64,000 bases of DNA from Hormoscilla sp. GM7CHS1pb (GCA_014323675.1 JACONN010000002.1:1364001-1428000), one strand, 5' to 3'. Numbered from the stretch's first letter, positions 7,585 to 18,017 are shown. Numbers and translations: made by a program. Notes: generated from the letters alone by a model not told the origin.

Positions 7585-8711
7585 TTGTTAAACAGTCCTC
7601 CCAAGAAACCTTCCATCCCACCCTTACCAGAGCGTAACCCGCGAATCTTGCCCAACTCCTCCAGATGCTGTCGTTCTTCAGCCCCTATCCGCGTCGGAAT
7701 CTCCACCAACACCGTAATCAAGTGATTCCCTCGGGAAACCGGATTTCCCAGTCGTGGCACCCCACTATTTTCCAAAGTTAGAACAGTATTCGGCTGGGTT
7801 CCTGCTGGAATCACCAACTCCGACGTGCCATCTACCGTCTTTATTTCTCTGCGACTGCCCAGAATCGCTTCCAGATAGCTAATCTTCAACTCTGACAGCA
7901 CATTTATGCCATCTCGCCGGAAATCCGGGTTTTCATTGACAAACAAATACACGTACAGGTCCCCCGGCGGCCCCCCGCGTCCACCCGCATCTCCTTCTCC
8001 TGAGACCCGCAACCTCGTACCATTATCCACCCCTGCTGGGATCGTAATTTTCAGCTTTTTCGTCACCTGCTTATTACCACTGCCACCGCAGGTCTGACAC
8101 TTTTCCTCAATCACCTGTCCCGTCCCATTACAAGTCGGACAGGCCGACACTTGGGTAAAGCTGCCAAAAGGCGTCCGCGTGGCCCGCCGTACTTGGCCCG
8201 AACCGCCACAAGTAGGGCAAGTTTTTGGCTTCGTTCCTGGCTTAGCACCTGTCCCCTTACAGGTTCCACAGGTTTCCATGTGGTTGATCCGAATTTCCTT
8301 CTCGCCACCAAACACCGCTTCTGTGAATTCCAGCCTCAGGTCCAGCCGCAGGTCGTCCCCACGCACCGGTCCCCTTCTGCGAGCCGTTTGACCCGCCATT
8401 CCACCGGAAAACCCACTAAAGAAGCTTTCAAATATATCCGCAAACCCACCGATATCGCCGAAATCTTGGAATCCACCGGCTCCCGCACCGGCACCCCTCA
8501 CTCCAGCTTCGCCAAATCGGTCATAACGGGCCTTCATTTCCGGTTCTGATAGGACTTCGTAGGCACGATTTATCTCTTTAAATCGTTCCTCCGCCCCCTG
8601 TTCCTTATTCACATCCGGGTGATACTTGCGGGCCAAGCGACGGTAGGCACGCTTAATTTCTTCCTTGTCTGCATCCCGGGAGACCCCTAGAACTTCATAA
8701 TAATCGGCCAT
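7581..8711 (-). CDS. dnaJ: Chaperone DnaJ (Hsp40 class A)
   Basis: 376 residues. J domain at 1-70 with the HPD motif ([10 protein letters not shown]), a Gly-rich region, and the zinc-finger domain with four CxxCxGxG-type repeats ([32 protein letters not shown]), then the C-terminal substrate-binding domains. Full length for the family. It stimulates DnaK ATPase and delivers substrates. It is separated from dnaK by 43 bp and overlaps the TusA-like gene. The cognate dnaK is disrupted, so this DnaJ may serve another DnaK in the cell. Confidence 0.97.
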   Translation of the reverse strand: MADYYEVLGVSRDADKEEIKRAYRRLARKYHPDVNKEQGAEERFKEINRAYEVLSEPEMKARYDRFGEAGVRGAGAGAGGFQDFGDIGGFADIFESFFSGFSGGMAGQTARRRGPVRGDDLRLDLRLEFTEAVFGGEKEIRINHMETCGTCKGTGAKPGTKPKTCPTCGGSGQVRRATRTPFGSFTQVSACPTCNGTGQVIEEKCQTCGGSGNKQVTKKLKITIPAGVDNGTRLRVSGEGDAGGRGGPPGDLYVYLFVNENPDFRRDGINVLSELKISYLEAILGSRREIKTVDGTSELVIPAGTQPNTVLTLENSGVPRLGNPVSRGNHLITVLVEIPTRIGAEERQHLEELGKIRGLRSGKGGMEGFLGGLFNK

Positions 8712-8754
8712 AGAGCGCTAGTTTATGCTACTTGTGCTATTATCCGCTATTTTT

Positions 8755-10742
8755 CTATTCGATCGCTTCGTAGTCAGCTGTAACAGTTTCCGAATCATCA
8801 AAACTGAAGTCATCATCGGAGTCTGGGGACGACGCGGAATCAACCTCATCCTTTAAAGTTGATAATTTCGAACCTGCCGCGCTTGGCACCATTTCAGGCT
8901 GAGTGCTATCACCTTGTTCATACACATAGGTGCCAATCTCAAATAGGAGTTGTTGTAGAGCATCTATCTTTCCCTTTACTTCCTCTACTCTGATTACCGG
9001 ATTAGCGAAAGCCGCTCTGATCTCCGTCACCTTTTGTTTTACCTGGGCCTTCAGTTCTGAGCTGACATATTTTTCCTGGTTTTTTAGCGTCGATTGATAA
9101 CTATAGAATAGGCTATCTACCTGGTTTTTCAGTTCTACTAGCTGCTTACGCCTGCGGTCTTTCTCGGCGTATACTTCCGCCTCCATCCGCATTTTTTCCA
9201 CTTCCCTGGCACTCAAGGAGCCTGTGTTGCTGATTTCAATACTCTGTTCGGACCCCGTTCCTTTATCTCGCGCCGATACTTTCAGAATACCATTAGCATC
9301 TATCTCAAAGGACACTTCTATCTGGGGTACCCCTCGTGGTGCTGGCGGAATCTCCGTTAGCTCAAATTTCCCCAGACTCTTATTGTCCCTCGCCAGAGCT
9401 CTTTCCCCTTGCAGTACGTGAATTTCCACCATTCGCGCAGCGTGGCGCCAGCCATAGTTTGCCCATCTGTTGCCGTCGAAAAGGACTGGGTTTTGCTCGT
9501 TGGAATCTTCCTATTCCGTTCAATGATTTTAGTGAACACTGAGCGCAAGGTTTCTATTCCCAGGGACAAAGGCGTCACATCTAGTAGCAGCAGGTCTTTC
9601 ACCTCGCCACCGATCACCCCACCTTGAATTGCCGCCCCCAGGGCCACCGCTTCATCTGGATTTACCGATCTATCCGGTGCCTTGCCACCAAAGTAATTTT
9701 TGATTGCCTCTTGCACTGCCGGTATCCGGATAGACCCACCCACCATAATTATCCGGTCAATATCCTCCTTTTTCCTATCGCAGTCCTTGAGCGCCTGGGT
9801 CATCGGTTTTAGCGTTCCTTCGATCAGGTCTTTGCTCAGTTCTTCAAACTTAGCCCTACTCAACTCCATCTCCAGATGTTTCGGTCCCGTTTCATCAGCC
9901 GTAATGAATGGCAGGTTAATTGAAGTCGTCACCATGTTAGACAACTCTATTTTTGCCTTTTCCGCCGCCTCACGCAGGCGTTGTAGGGCCATTTTGTCCA
10001 CTGACAGGTCAATACCTTCCTCCAAGGAGAAGCTATCGATCATCCAGTTTACTATACAGTTATCAAAATCATCACCCCCCAGATGGTTGTTACCCGAAGT
10101 AGCCTGCACCTCAAAAATGCCATCACCTAGCTGGAGAATAGAGACATCGAAAGTCCCACCACCCAAGTCAAACACCAGAATCAGCTGGTCTTTGTCCTGC
10201 TTATCTAAACCGTAGGATAATGAAGCCGCCGTCGGCTCATTAATAATCCGCTGCACTTCTAGACCTGCGATCGTGCCTGCATCTTTTGTCGCTTGCCGCT
10301 GGGCGTCCGTGAAGTAAGCTGGCACCGTGATCGCCGCTTCACTCACCGGTTCTCCCAGATAATTTTCGGCATCCTGCTTTAGTTTTTGCAGGATCATCGC
10401 TGATATTTCTTGCGGCGTGTAATTGCGACCCCTAATTTTGACATCTACTGTCTCGTCGCGACCTGTTACACAATTATAGGGCACCCTAGACCGTTCTACT
10501 TCCGTATCGCACCAGCGTCTACCTATAAATCTTTTGATGCTGAATATGGTATTTTGTGCATTGGTGACTGCTTGTCGCTTTGCCAGTTGACCTACCAAGC
10601 GCTCCCCTGCCTTCCCAAAGCTCACCATACTCGGGGTAGTACGTCCACCTTCCGAGTTAGAGATGACGACTGGTTGACCGCTCTCCAATACAGCAACACA
10701 ACTATTGGTCGTCCCTAAGTCTATGCCAATGACTTTTCCCAT
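8755..10742 (-). pseudogene. dnaK: Chaperone DnaK interrupted by 23-bp repeat
   Basis: The ATPase domain and linker are intact ([44 protein letters not shown]), but the frame shifts after TDGQTM in the substrate-binding domain. The first frame ends at 9357 after 461 codons. The rest of the protein ([20 protein letters not shown] to the acidic tail) continues in another frame to 8755. Removing the 23-bp repeat at 9433-9455 rejoins the frames exactly and gives 654 residues, normal for DnaK. The grpE-dnaK-dnaJ position is that of the cyanobacterial DnaK2 type. Either this copy is dead, or a split protein is made and another dnaK serves the cell. Confidence 0.93.
9433..9455 (+). repeat. 23-bp dispersed repeat inside dnaK
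   Basis: Starts TCGCGCAGCG and ends GGCGCCAGCCAT. Exact copies are at 17348-17370 and 18624-18646. In dnaK it is flanked on both sides by CCAT (9429-9432 and 9452-9455), but that match is part of the repeat itself. Its excision restores the family sequence QTMVEIHV. Confidence 0.95.
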
Positions 10743-10879
10743 AGCTAGCGGCGGTTAATGTTGACAATATCTGAATACACTCTCAGCTATTTGACTGAGT
10801 GTCTACTCTGTTATGCACTCTATCGCGAGCACCAGACGCCACTCGCGCCTTACCTATATTTACTATACCCCTTTAATTT

Positions 10880-11011
10880 ATGGCTGGCGCCAGCCGCAGG
10901 CGTTCGGCGTTGCACAACTACGGGATGATAAGGGTTGAAAATTGCCGTTCCCAGGCGGGAGCCAGGGAACGGCAACCATTGACTGCTATCATCCCAAAAA
11001 TGTGCAACGCC
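10880..11011. mobile_element. 132-bp nested palindromic element, copy 1
   Basis: A 26-bp segment beginning ATGGCTGGCGCCAGCC precedes a 106-bp palindrome with termini GGCGTTGCACAA and TGTGCAACGCC, and a smaller hairpin core (GTTCCC...GGGAAC). TAATTT flanks both ends (10874-10879, 11012-11017), consistent with a 6-bp target duplication. It sits exactly on the grpE stop: without it the frame would end AAT TAA, with it AAT TAG. The stable hairpin may act as a terminator or mRNA-end stabiliser between grpE and dnaK. Confidence 0.85.
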
Positions 11012-11808
11012 TAATTTTCAATACTTTCATTACTCTCCTCACTCTCGGACAGTACAGGTGCTGAAGCTTCCACCGGTTCTTCTGGCGCTGCTGCTACTTT
11101 TACCATAGCGTGGCGCAGCACCCGATCGCCCAGCATATACCCCCGCATCAATTCTTCTATCACCGTTCCGTCTGGATATTGGTCCGTTTGTTCCCGCATC
11201 ACCGCTTCATGGAGGTTCGGGTCAAACTCTTCTCCTTCACAACGCATGGCCGACACTCCGATGCCTTTGAGACAGTCTACCAATTGCTTGTATACCCCTT
11301 GGTAGCTTTTGTGGATGTTCTTTTCCCCGTCTGTTTGCGGTTTGATCTGCGATCGCGCCCGCTCGAAGTTATCTACCACCGGCAGCAGCTCTTTAATTGT
11401 CGCAGACTTTATGCGCTGCTCCATTTCTTCTTTTTCCTTGTAAGTGCGCTTGCGAAAGTTATCAAAATCTGCCGCTATCCGCACTGATTGGTTCTTTACC
11501 TCTCTGAGCTGATTTTTTATAGACTCTATTTCGGCCTCCTTCGTCGCCAATTCCACGAACAATGCTTCGTCCACCGTTCCTTTCGGTTCTGACAACCCTG
11601 TTGCTGCGGACGACTCTGAACCCATAGCCGACTCTATCTCTAATGACTCTGTCGGCTGAGGCCCTGGCCCTGGGCTACTTGCTTCTGATGCCACTTCTGC
11701 TGCTATATTTTCAGCCGACCTTGTCGGATCCTGCATTTCCTCTGACACTTCTGGCGAGGATTCCGAATCCCTAATCATATTCTCTAATTGCTTTGACTCG
11801 TCGATCAT
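11011..11808 (-). CDS. grpE: Nucleotide exchange factor GrpE
   Basis: 265 residues. An acidic, low-complexity N-terminus (about 1-80), then the long coiled-coil ([20 protein letters not shown]) and the GrpE core: [40 protein letters not shown] and [17 protein letters not shown]. It releases ADP from DnaK. Stop codon and last base are contributed by the 132-bp element inserted just downstream. First gene of the minus-strand chaperone cluster. No CIRCE element is recognisable upstream. Confidence 0.95.
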   Translation of the reverse strand: MIDESKQLENMIRDSESSPEVSEEMQDPTRSAENIAAEVASEASSPGPGPQPTESLEIESAMGSESSAATGLSEPKGTVDEALFVELATKEAEIESIKNQLREVKNQSVRIAADFDNFRKRTYKEKEEMEQRIKSATIKELLPVVDNFERARSQIKPQTDGEKNIHKSYQGVYKQLVDCLKGIGVSAMRCEGEEFDPNLHEAVMREQTDQYPDGTVIEELMRGYMLGDRVLRHAMVKVAAAPEEPVEASAPVLSESEESNESIEN

Positions 11809-12689
11809 TATACTCTTACTCTACACTGCAAGACTACTACCAGGGAGCCAGTTACACCCGATGCCCCTGTTTTCATTAGGACCACTAAGCTTTTAGCCTA
11901 GCTTCTGGACATCCCTTTTTTGGACCAACACGCAATATTTTAGCTTTTTTTGCTGGTCGCCCTACCTTCTGGATGGTTCATTTGGGCCACCCTGCCAGTC
12001 TGGATGCTGCTGCATCTCGTCCGATCTGGCGCTGTGGGAAGCTAGGTCTCAGGCGGCACTTTAGCCCTGCCGGTTATCTTATCAATAATTTACCACACCA
12101 CTTGCTGTTTTGATTTGACCATTATCCCCTGTCCCGGCCAATCGCCGATCCCCATCGTCATCCGGCGGCATGGCCCTGCCGATATCTCAGGAGATATCGC
12201 GTCGTGGTTTCCCTGCGTTACCAGGCGGGAGCCAGGTAACGAGGCTACCAGGCTTGAAATTGTGATATTGGGTTATGTTTTGGGACAGTCGCCTGTTGCC
12301 CTGACCCCTGCCATTGGACTGCCTCCAGTATAATCGCCGTATCCCTTGCGGGAGCGCAGCCATTTGCGCAGATTGGCCAGCCTAGCAAGTAGATCGGCTG
12401 CATATTTTTAACTGTTTGGTATTGAGTAATAATAGTAGAACGTCGGGGAGCATCTCAATGCAAGCATTTTAGCATTAAATACTGCTAATTGCTCAGAGCA
12501 AATTGCGTATACGCAGTGAGCGCTATGGAAAAGGGAAAATCGCCCAATTCTCAATTTTCGATTCTCGATTTTCGATTCTCAAGAAGCTTTCACTGGGATG
12601 CACCCGAACGTCGGCTTCGCGGCAGATTAGTTGGCCCAGAAGCAATGCTTGACGAAATCAGTGAAAAAACCAGCAAAAATACGTAAGTT
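11809..12689. other. Intergenic region between divergent grpE and pilB
   Basis: About 880 bp without a credible gene. It holds the two divergent promoter regions, a GGCGGGAGCCAGG hairpin near 12220-12245 that matches the core of the 132-bp element, a short tandem of CGATTTTCGATTCTC type near 12555-12580, and TGGGATGCACCC near 12596, identical to one terminus of the 120-bp MITE family. Confidence 0.6.
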
Positions 12690-14696
12690 ATGAGGAAATC
12701 CCCAACAGCGCGGCGTGCGCTTATTGTACAAAATAACCTTTCTCCGTTTGGCAACAAACTGGTCAAGTCAGGGTTTGTAAATAAGGATAAGATGCAGCAG
12801 GCTTTGATAGAAAGCCGCCAGTCAAACAAGCCACTGACGCAGGTACTAGAAGGGCTGACAGGTAAGCAACTGCCGCCAGATTTAATTCGCGAGTACAAGA
12901 AACAGCAGCTGTTTGAACTGAAGATCCTCTACGGGGTAGATTCTCTAGATCCGGAAATATCTCAGATCGACACGACCCAGGTAGACGAACTGATTAACAC
13001 CCTCATCCCTATAGATATATGTCGTCGCTATCAATTGGTACCACTGTCGAAAAAAACTAATCCGCCTTCGGTATTGGTGGCAATGGTGGATCCAGATAAT
13101 CTGGCAGCGCTGGACGACCTGAAGCTGGTACTGCGCCCCCATGGTTGGGAAATGCAGCGGATGGTGATTACCCAAGAAGATTACCAGCAAATCATTTCCA
13201 AATACCTGGACGAAGAAGTGAAAAGGCAGTCCAAACCAAAGAAAAAGGAGGAAAAGTTTGACCTAGAAATAGATTTCAACGATCTGGAAACCAGTATGGC
13301 GGATGAGGGGGACGATGAAGAGTCAGATGTTGACCTGAATAAGGAATTAAAAGATGCGGAAAGTCCCCGAGTCATAAAATTGGTGAATAAAATCCTGGCA
13401 AAGGCACTGACAGATGGGGTGTCGGATATCCATGTGGAACCTCAGCAAAAAGATTTGCGGGTGCGCTTCCGCAAGGATGGGGTGCTGCAAGAGCCTTTTA
13501 AGAGATTCCCGAAGTCAATTGTTAACGCCCTGACCTCTCGCTTCAAAATTATCTCCAATTTGGATATCGCTGAACGACGGAAACCCCAAGATGGTCGGAT
13601 CAGCAGGAAATTCCAAGGACGGAAGGTGGACTTCCGGGTGAATACTCTGCCAGCACGATACGGGGAGAAGATCGTGCTGCGGATCTTGGATAACTCGTCA
13701 ACCCAGCTGGGGTTGGATAAGTTAATCACAAGTGAAGAGACCCTCGCTCAAGTCCGGGAAATGGCGTCGCGTCCCTTTGGACTGATTTTGGTGACGGGAC
13801 CAACGGGTTCGGGTAAGTCTACCACCCTGTATTCAATCCTGGCAGAAAGAAACGATCCGGGGGTGAATATTAGCACGGCGGAAGACCCGATCGAGTATGC
13901 GTTACCGGGGATTAATCAGGTGCAGGTGATTCGGGAAAAAAATATGGACTTTTCCTCGATTCTGCGGGCGTTCCTGCGGCAAGACCCGGATATAATTCTG
14001 GTGGGTGAGACCCGGGATAAGGAAACGGCAAAAACGGCAATAGAAGCGGCGTTGACGGGACACTTGGTGCTGACGACTCTACACACGAATGACGCGGCAG
14101 GGGCGATCGCCCGCTTGGAGGAAATGGGGGTAGAACCTTTCATGGTCTCCGGGGCATTGCTGGGTGTGGTGGCCCAACGCTTGATGCGGCGGGTTTGTAG
14201 CGAATGTCGCATTGCCTATACCCCCACGCTTGAAGAACTAGCCCGCTACGGCCTGTCTGCTTCTAAAGAGGCAGGGGTGACTTTCTATAAAGCTAAGACG
14301 ATTCCTCCTGATGCTCGGGGAGATCTGAAGGAAAAAGGGGAACTCTGCCCCAAATGTAGTGGCGTGGGCTACAAGGGTCGTTGCGGGGTATATGAATTAC
14401 TGCAAGTGACAGAAAACCTCCAAGTGCTGATCAATGCAGGGGCCCCGACGGAGCGGATTAAGGAAGCAGCTGTCGAAGAGGGAATGGTCACATTACTGGC
14501 CTATAGCTTAAACCTGGTACGGGAAGGTAAGACCACCTTGGAAGAAGTGGAGCGGGTGACCTATACGGACACGGGTTTGGAAGCAGAACTGAAAGCAAAG
14601 CGGAAGGTGGGTCTGACCTGTAAAACTTGCAGCGCGGGACTGCAGCAGGAGTGGCTAGAATGTCCATACTGCATGACACCTCGCTTTACTGATTAA
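12690..14696 (+). CDS. pilB: Type IV pilus assembly ATPase PilB (GspE family)
   Basis: 668 residues. N-terminal T2SSE/GspE domain, an acidic linker (EIDFNDLETS, DEGDDEESDVDL), then the secretion ATPase core: Walker A GPTGSGKST, Asp box STAEDPIEY, Walker B-like DPDIILVGETRD, His box LTTLHTNDA. A zinc site with CSECR and CPKCSGVGYKGRCG follows. An extra C-terminal zinc-ribbon-like pair (CKTC, CPYC) is seen near residues 645-660. It powers pilin polymerisation for twitching, phototaxis and DNA uptake. First gene of pilB-pilT-pilC. Confidence 0.96.
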   Translation: MRKSPTARRALIVQNNLSPFGNKLVKSGFVNKDKMQQALIESRQSNKPLTQVLEGLTGKQLPPDLIREYKKQQLFELKILYGVDSLDPEISQIDTTQVDELINTLIPIDICRRYQLVPLSKKTNPPSVLVAMVDPDNLAALDDLKLVLRPHGWEMQRMVITQEDYQQIISKYLDEEVKRQSKPKKKEEKFDLEIDFNDLETSMADEGDDEESDVDLNKELKDAESPRVIKLVNKILAKALTDGVSDIHVEPQQKDLRVRFRKDGVLQEPFKRFPKSIVNALTSRFKIISNLDIAERRKPQDGRISRKFQGRKVDFRVNTLPARYGEKIVLRILDNSSTQLGLDKLITSEETLAQVREMASRPFGLILVTGPTGSGKSTTLYSILAERNDPGVNISTAEDPIEYALPGINQVQVIREKNMDFSSILRAFLRQDPDIILVGETRDKETAKTAIEAALTGHLVLTTLHTNDAAGAIARLEEMGVEPFMVSGALLGVVAQRLMRRVCSECRIAYTPTLEELARYGLSASKEAGVTFYKAKTIPPDARGDLKEKGELCPKCSGVGYKGRCGVYELLQVTENLQVLINAGAPTERIKEAAVEEGMVTLLAYSLNLVREGKTTLEEVERVTYTDTGLEAELKAKRKVGLTCKTCSAGLQQEWLECPYCMTPRFTD

Positions 14697-14732
14697 CAGT
14701 TTTGATGTGACTTTAGATAAGGAGACAGCGCT

Positions 14733-15821
14733 ATGGAATTAATGATCGAAGACGTAATGGATTCTCTGATCGAGCAGGGTGGGTCGGACATGCATATCCA
14801 GGCAGGTGCGCCGATCTACTTCCGGATCAGTGGGAAATTGACTCCTCAGCCCGAATTTGGCGAAGAACTGGATGCTCAATTTTGTCAGCGTCTGATATTT
14901 AGTATGCTGAATAATAACCAGCGCAAGGCTCTGGAGCAAAACTGGGAGCTAGACTGTGCTTATGGGGTAAAAGGATTGGCTCGCTTTCGGGTAAATGTAT
15001 ACCGGGAACGTGGTTGCTTTGCGGCTTGCTTGCGGGCCTTGCCTTTTAAAATTCCCAATTTCGAGAAGCTGGGAGTGCCAGAGATAATGCGGGAACTCTC
15101 AGAACGACCTCGCGGGATGGTGTTGATCACGGGTCAGACCGGTAGTGGGAAGACGACGACAATAGCGGCGATCCTGGATCTGATCAACCGCACCCGCTCA
15201 GAGCATATCATAACGGTGGAAGACCCGATCGAATATGTATTCCCGAATATCAAGAGTCTGTTTCACCAACGGCAAAGGGGAGAAGACACTAAGAGCTTTG
15301 CTAATGCGCTGAGGGCAGCCCTGCGGGAAGACCCGGATATAATCCTAGTGGGAGAAATGCGCGACTTGGAGACGACCGGTCTGGCGGTGTCGGCAGCAGA
15401 AACGGGTCACTTGGTGTTTGGCACGATGCACACTAACTCGGCAGCAGGGACGATCGACCGCTTGCTGGATATGTTCCCGCCAATTCAACAATCCCAAATC
15501 AGGGCCCAAATATCAGGGTCTTTGGTAGGGGTCTGTAGTCAGAACCTGATAAATAAAATCGGCGGCGGTCGGTGTGCAGCTCGGGAAATCATGGTGAATA
15601 CTCCCGCGATCGGGAACTTGATTCGTGAGGGGAAAACTGCTCAAATTTACTCGGCCATCCAAACCGGGGCAAAAATGGGCATGCAGACGATGGAAATGGC
15701 TTTAGCAAGACTGGTACAGGAAAAAAAGGTAACTTATGAAGACGCGATCGGCAATTGCAATAAAATAGATGAGCTGAATCGTATTATTGGACCAGGGGTA
15801 AAAGCAGGGGCAAAAAAGTAG
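14733..15821 (+). CDS. pilT: Twitching motility retraction ATPase PilT
   Basis: 362 residues, the standard PilT length. PAS-like N-terminal domain, Walker A TGQTGSGKTT, Asp box VEDPIEYVF, Walker B DPDIILVGEMRDLET, His box GTMHTNSA and the C-terminal REIMVNTPAIGNLIREGK corresponding to the AIRNLIRE retraction motif. AAGGAGA (14718-14724) precedes the start. It disassembles the pilus, antagonising PilB, and is co-transcribed with it (36-bp gap). Confidence 0.96.
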   Translation: MELMIEDVMDSLIEQGGSDMHIQAGAPIYFRISGKLTPQPEFGEELDAQFCQRLIFSMLNNNQRKALEQNWELDCAYGVKGLARFRVNVYRERGCFAACLRALPFKIPNFEKLGVPEIMRELSERPRGMVLITGQTGSGKTTTIAAILDLINRTRSEHIITVEDPIEYVFPNIKSLFHQRQRGEDTKSFANALRAALREDPDIILVGEMRDLETTGLAVSAAETGHLVFGTMHTNSAAGTIDRLLDMFPPIQQSQIRAQISGSLVGVCSQNLINKIGGGRCAAREIMVNTPAIGNLIREGKTAQIYSAIQTGAKMGMQTMEMALARLVQEKKVTYEDAIGNCNKIDELNRIIGPGVKAGAKK

Positions 15822-15852
15822 CTAGCACAGTCGGAGTGCCGCAAAGGAATGA

Positions 15853-15886
15853 CAGTTGTTAGTTGTTAAGGGTAGGACAACTAACA
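15853..15886. repeat. Inverted repeat between pilT and pilC
   Basis: GTTGTTAGTTGT, an 11-nt loop, ACAACTAACAAC, followed by a tandem AACAACTAACAAAG pair up to the pilC start. The hairpin is strong but has no T-run; it could attenuate pilC relative to pilBT. Confidence 0.6.
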
Positions 15887-15917
15887 ACTAACAAAGAACA
15901 ACTAACAAAGAACAGCA

Positions 15918-17153
15918 ATGCCAACTTTTATTGCTAGTATTCGGGACTCAACAGGACAGCAGAAAAAAGAAAAGTTAACGGCAGACAATATTCAGGCAGC
16001 ACGTACTTCTCTGATCGATAAGGGACTGTCGGTGCAGGACATCAAGAAAGCAGGTTTCAACCTGAAGGATATTGACTTCGACGAACTAAATGAAGCATTT
16101 ACCATTGCGACATCTAGTATCACGGTTAAGGATATAGCTGTATTTTCGCGTCAATTTGCGGCAATGGTAAATGCGGGGGTGGGGATAGTTAGATGCCTGG
16201 GGGTGTTAACAGAAGAATGTGAAAATCCTAAGCTGAAACATGCTCTGAAGAAAATTTCGGGCGAGGTGCAAGAGGGAACAAATCTGTCGGAGGCAATGGG
16301 CAAACATCCGGCTTGCTTTAGCGATCTATACGTGGCGATGATATCGGCAGGGGAAGTAGGGGGGGTACTAGATGAGGTGCTCAACCGTCTGGCAAAGTTG
16401 CTAGAAGATGCGGCCAGGTTGGAAAACGAGATGAAGTCAGCTATGTCCTACCCAGTGACGGTAGGAACCTTGGCGACGATCATTTTTATTAGTCTGTGTG
16501 TTTTTCTGCTGCCTACTTTTTCGGCTATTTTTGAAGACATAGGAGTAGAACTGCCAGCCTTCACCCAGTTCATGCTGGGAATTAGTGACTTTCTGATAGA
16601 TGGCAAAAAGTCCTTGGGACTAGGGGCAATACTGTTCGCGCTCAAGTTGATTTACGATCGATGGTACAAAACTCCGGTGGGGAAGTTGATAATGGATAAA
16701 ATATTCCTGAAGCTACCTTTGTTTGGAGAACTGATAACAAAAACAGCGACGGCGCGTTTTTGCCGCACGTTTGGGACGTTATCTCGCGCGGGAGTGCCAA
16801 TCCTAACTTCTTTGGAAATTGTCCGGGATACGGCGGGGAATCAGGCGATATCAAATTCGGTGGAAGCGGCCCGCAAGGAAATTCAGGGCGGGGGCACGAT
16901 CAGCGTGGCTTTGGAAAGAGATAAAGTATTTCCAGCCCTGGCGATCGCGATGATGAAGATTGGTGAGGAAACGGGGCAGATAGACCAAATGCTGATGAAA
17001 GTGGCTGACTTCTATGAGGATGAAGTTGAACAAGCTGTCAAAGCACTTACCAGTATGCTGGAACCAGTGATGATCGTGGTAATTGGCGGGATGGTAGGTT
17101 CGATTTTGCTGTCGATGTATCTGCCCATGTTTAAGGTGTTTGAATCGCTGTAA
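15918..17153 (+). CDS. pilC: Type IV pilus inner-membrane platform protein PilC
   Basis: 411 residues. Two T2SSF domains (about residues 75-200 and 280-400) with the usual membrane helices (VGTLATIIFISLCVFLLPTF, ILFALKLIYD, MIVVIGGMVGSILLSMYLPM). Signatures FSRQFAAMVNAGVGI and FCRTFGTLSRAGVPILTSLE are typical. PilC anchors the PilB/PilT motors in the plasma membrane. Third gene of the pilus cluster, 96 bp after pilT. Confidence 0.96.
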   Translation: MPTFIASIRDSTGQQKKEKLTADNIQAARTSLIDKGLSVQDIKKAGFNLKDIDFDELNEAFTIATSSITVKDIAVFSRQFAAMVNAGVGIVRCLGVLTEECENPKLKHALKKISGEVQEGTNLSEAMGKHPACFSDLYVAMISAGEVGGVLDEVLNRLAKLLEDAARLENEMKSAMSYPVTVGTLATIIFISLCVFLLPTFSAIFEDIGVELPAFTQFMLGISDFLIDGKKSLGLGAILFALKLIYDRWYKTPVGKLIMDKIFLKLPLFGELITKTATARFCRTFGTLSRAGVPILTSLEIVRDTAGNQAISNSVEAARKEIQGGGTISVALERDKVFPALAIAMMKIGEETGQIDQMLMKVADFYEDEVEQAVKALTSMLEPVMIVVIGGMVGSILLSMYLPMFKVFESL

Positions 17154-17347
17154 GAATAGTGAATTAAGTAAGTATGATTATCGGAGCTAAGTCAGAAAAA
17201 TGGCGGTAAAAAAAAATCATTACGAAGCGTTACTGGCAGAATATAGTAACACGGAAGCGGCGATCGAACTCTTGAAGCAGTACCGACCATACTTGGAAAT
17301 GATTCCTAGTATGCGCCGATCGGACGAAAGCTTGATTACAATTCCGA

Positions 17348-17370
17348 TCGCGCAGCGTGGCGCCAGCCAT
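17348..17370 (+). repeat. 23-bp dispersed repeat, copy 2
   Basis: Identical to the copies in dnaK and at 18624. Deleting these 23 bp reconnects the two frames of the gene behind pilC. Confidence 0.95.
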
Positions 17371-17774
17371 TGCCAGTGGTGCGCATCCGCCCTAGCGACC
17401 AGAAAGGATATAATCAGACTCCGTCGGGGTTGACATGTCTGCCATGCGAGGTAGGAATTTTGATGTGCGATCCGGAGTGGAAAATTAAAACGGGGACGGA
17501 GATTTTTGTGTTTATTCATCGTCGGAATGAAGATTTTTCTGACCTATTAGGTCGCTGGCGTCATACCCAGGTATGGTTGGATCGGGGCTATGAGTGGTTG
17601 ATGCCTCCTCGCTATAAACATATTTTCGGTGAGGGATCTGAGCAGATATTTCCTTTGTTTGTGGTGTTCGCAGAAACACCGGAACGGATTAAGCGCGGCC
17701 TGGAGGGTGCTTACCTACCTTTTGTGGTTCAAACCTTGCGTCCAGCTATTGAAGAAGAAACTACGGAATATTTG

Positions 17775-17906
17775 GGCGTTGCACAACTACGGGATGATAA
17801 GGGTTGAAAATTGCCGTTCCCTGGCTCCCGCCTGGGAACGGCAACCATTGACTGCTATCATCCCAAAAATGTGCAACGCCGAACGCCTGCGGCTGGCGCC
17901 AGCCAT
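17775..17906. mobile_element. 132-bp nested palindromic element, copy 2
   Basis: Same length as 10880-11011. The 106-bp palindrome (17775-17880) has the same outer arms. The inner hairpin core is inverted relative to copy 1, and the 26-bp GGCTGGCGCCAGCCAT-containing segment lies on the other side. ATATTTG (17768-17774 and 17907-17913) forms a 7-bp target duplication. Confidence 0.9.
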
Positions 17907-18017
17907 ATATTTGTATCCCGAAAGTATAAAGGCGGAAGATTGACTTCTGCACTAGGTAGAATGAATGAAAGTGGTTAGTAGGATGGGCACCGCCCACCAG
18001 GCTATATAATGTAATAG

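Larger units (their letters stand above)
17200..17943 (+). pseudogene. Unknown gene broken by two repeat insertions
   Basis: The reading frame starts MAVKKNHYEALLAEYSNTEA. It is shifted by the 23-bp repeat at 17348-17370; removal gives ...LITIPMPVVRIRPSDQ. It is cut again near the end by the 132-bp element at 17775-17906 flanked by ATATTTG. Removing both restores a single protein of about 195 residues ending TEYLYPESIKAED. It has two Cys (CLPCEVG), a conserved-looking GILMCDPEWKIKTG and no signal peptide or membrane segment. I do not recognise the family. It stands 46 bp behind pilC and could have been the fourth gene of that operon. The double hit suggests it is dispensable. Confidence 0.85.

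Noticed and set aside
11809..12300. CIRCE operator or heat-shock element upstream of grpE
   Set aside because: No TTAGCACTC-N9-GAGTGCTAA or close variant is found in the grpE upstream region.
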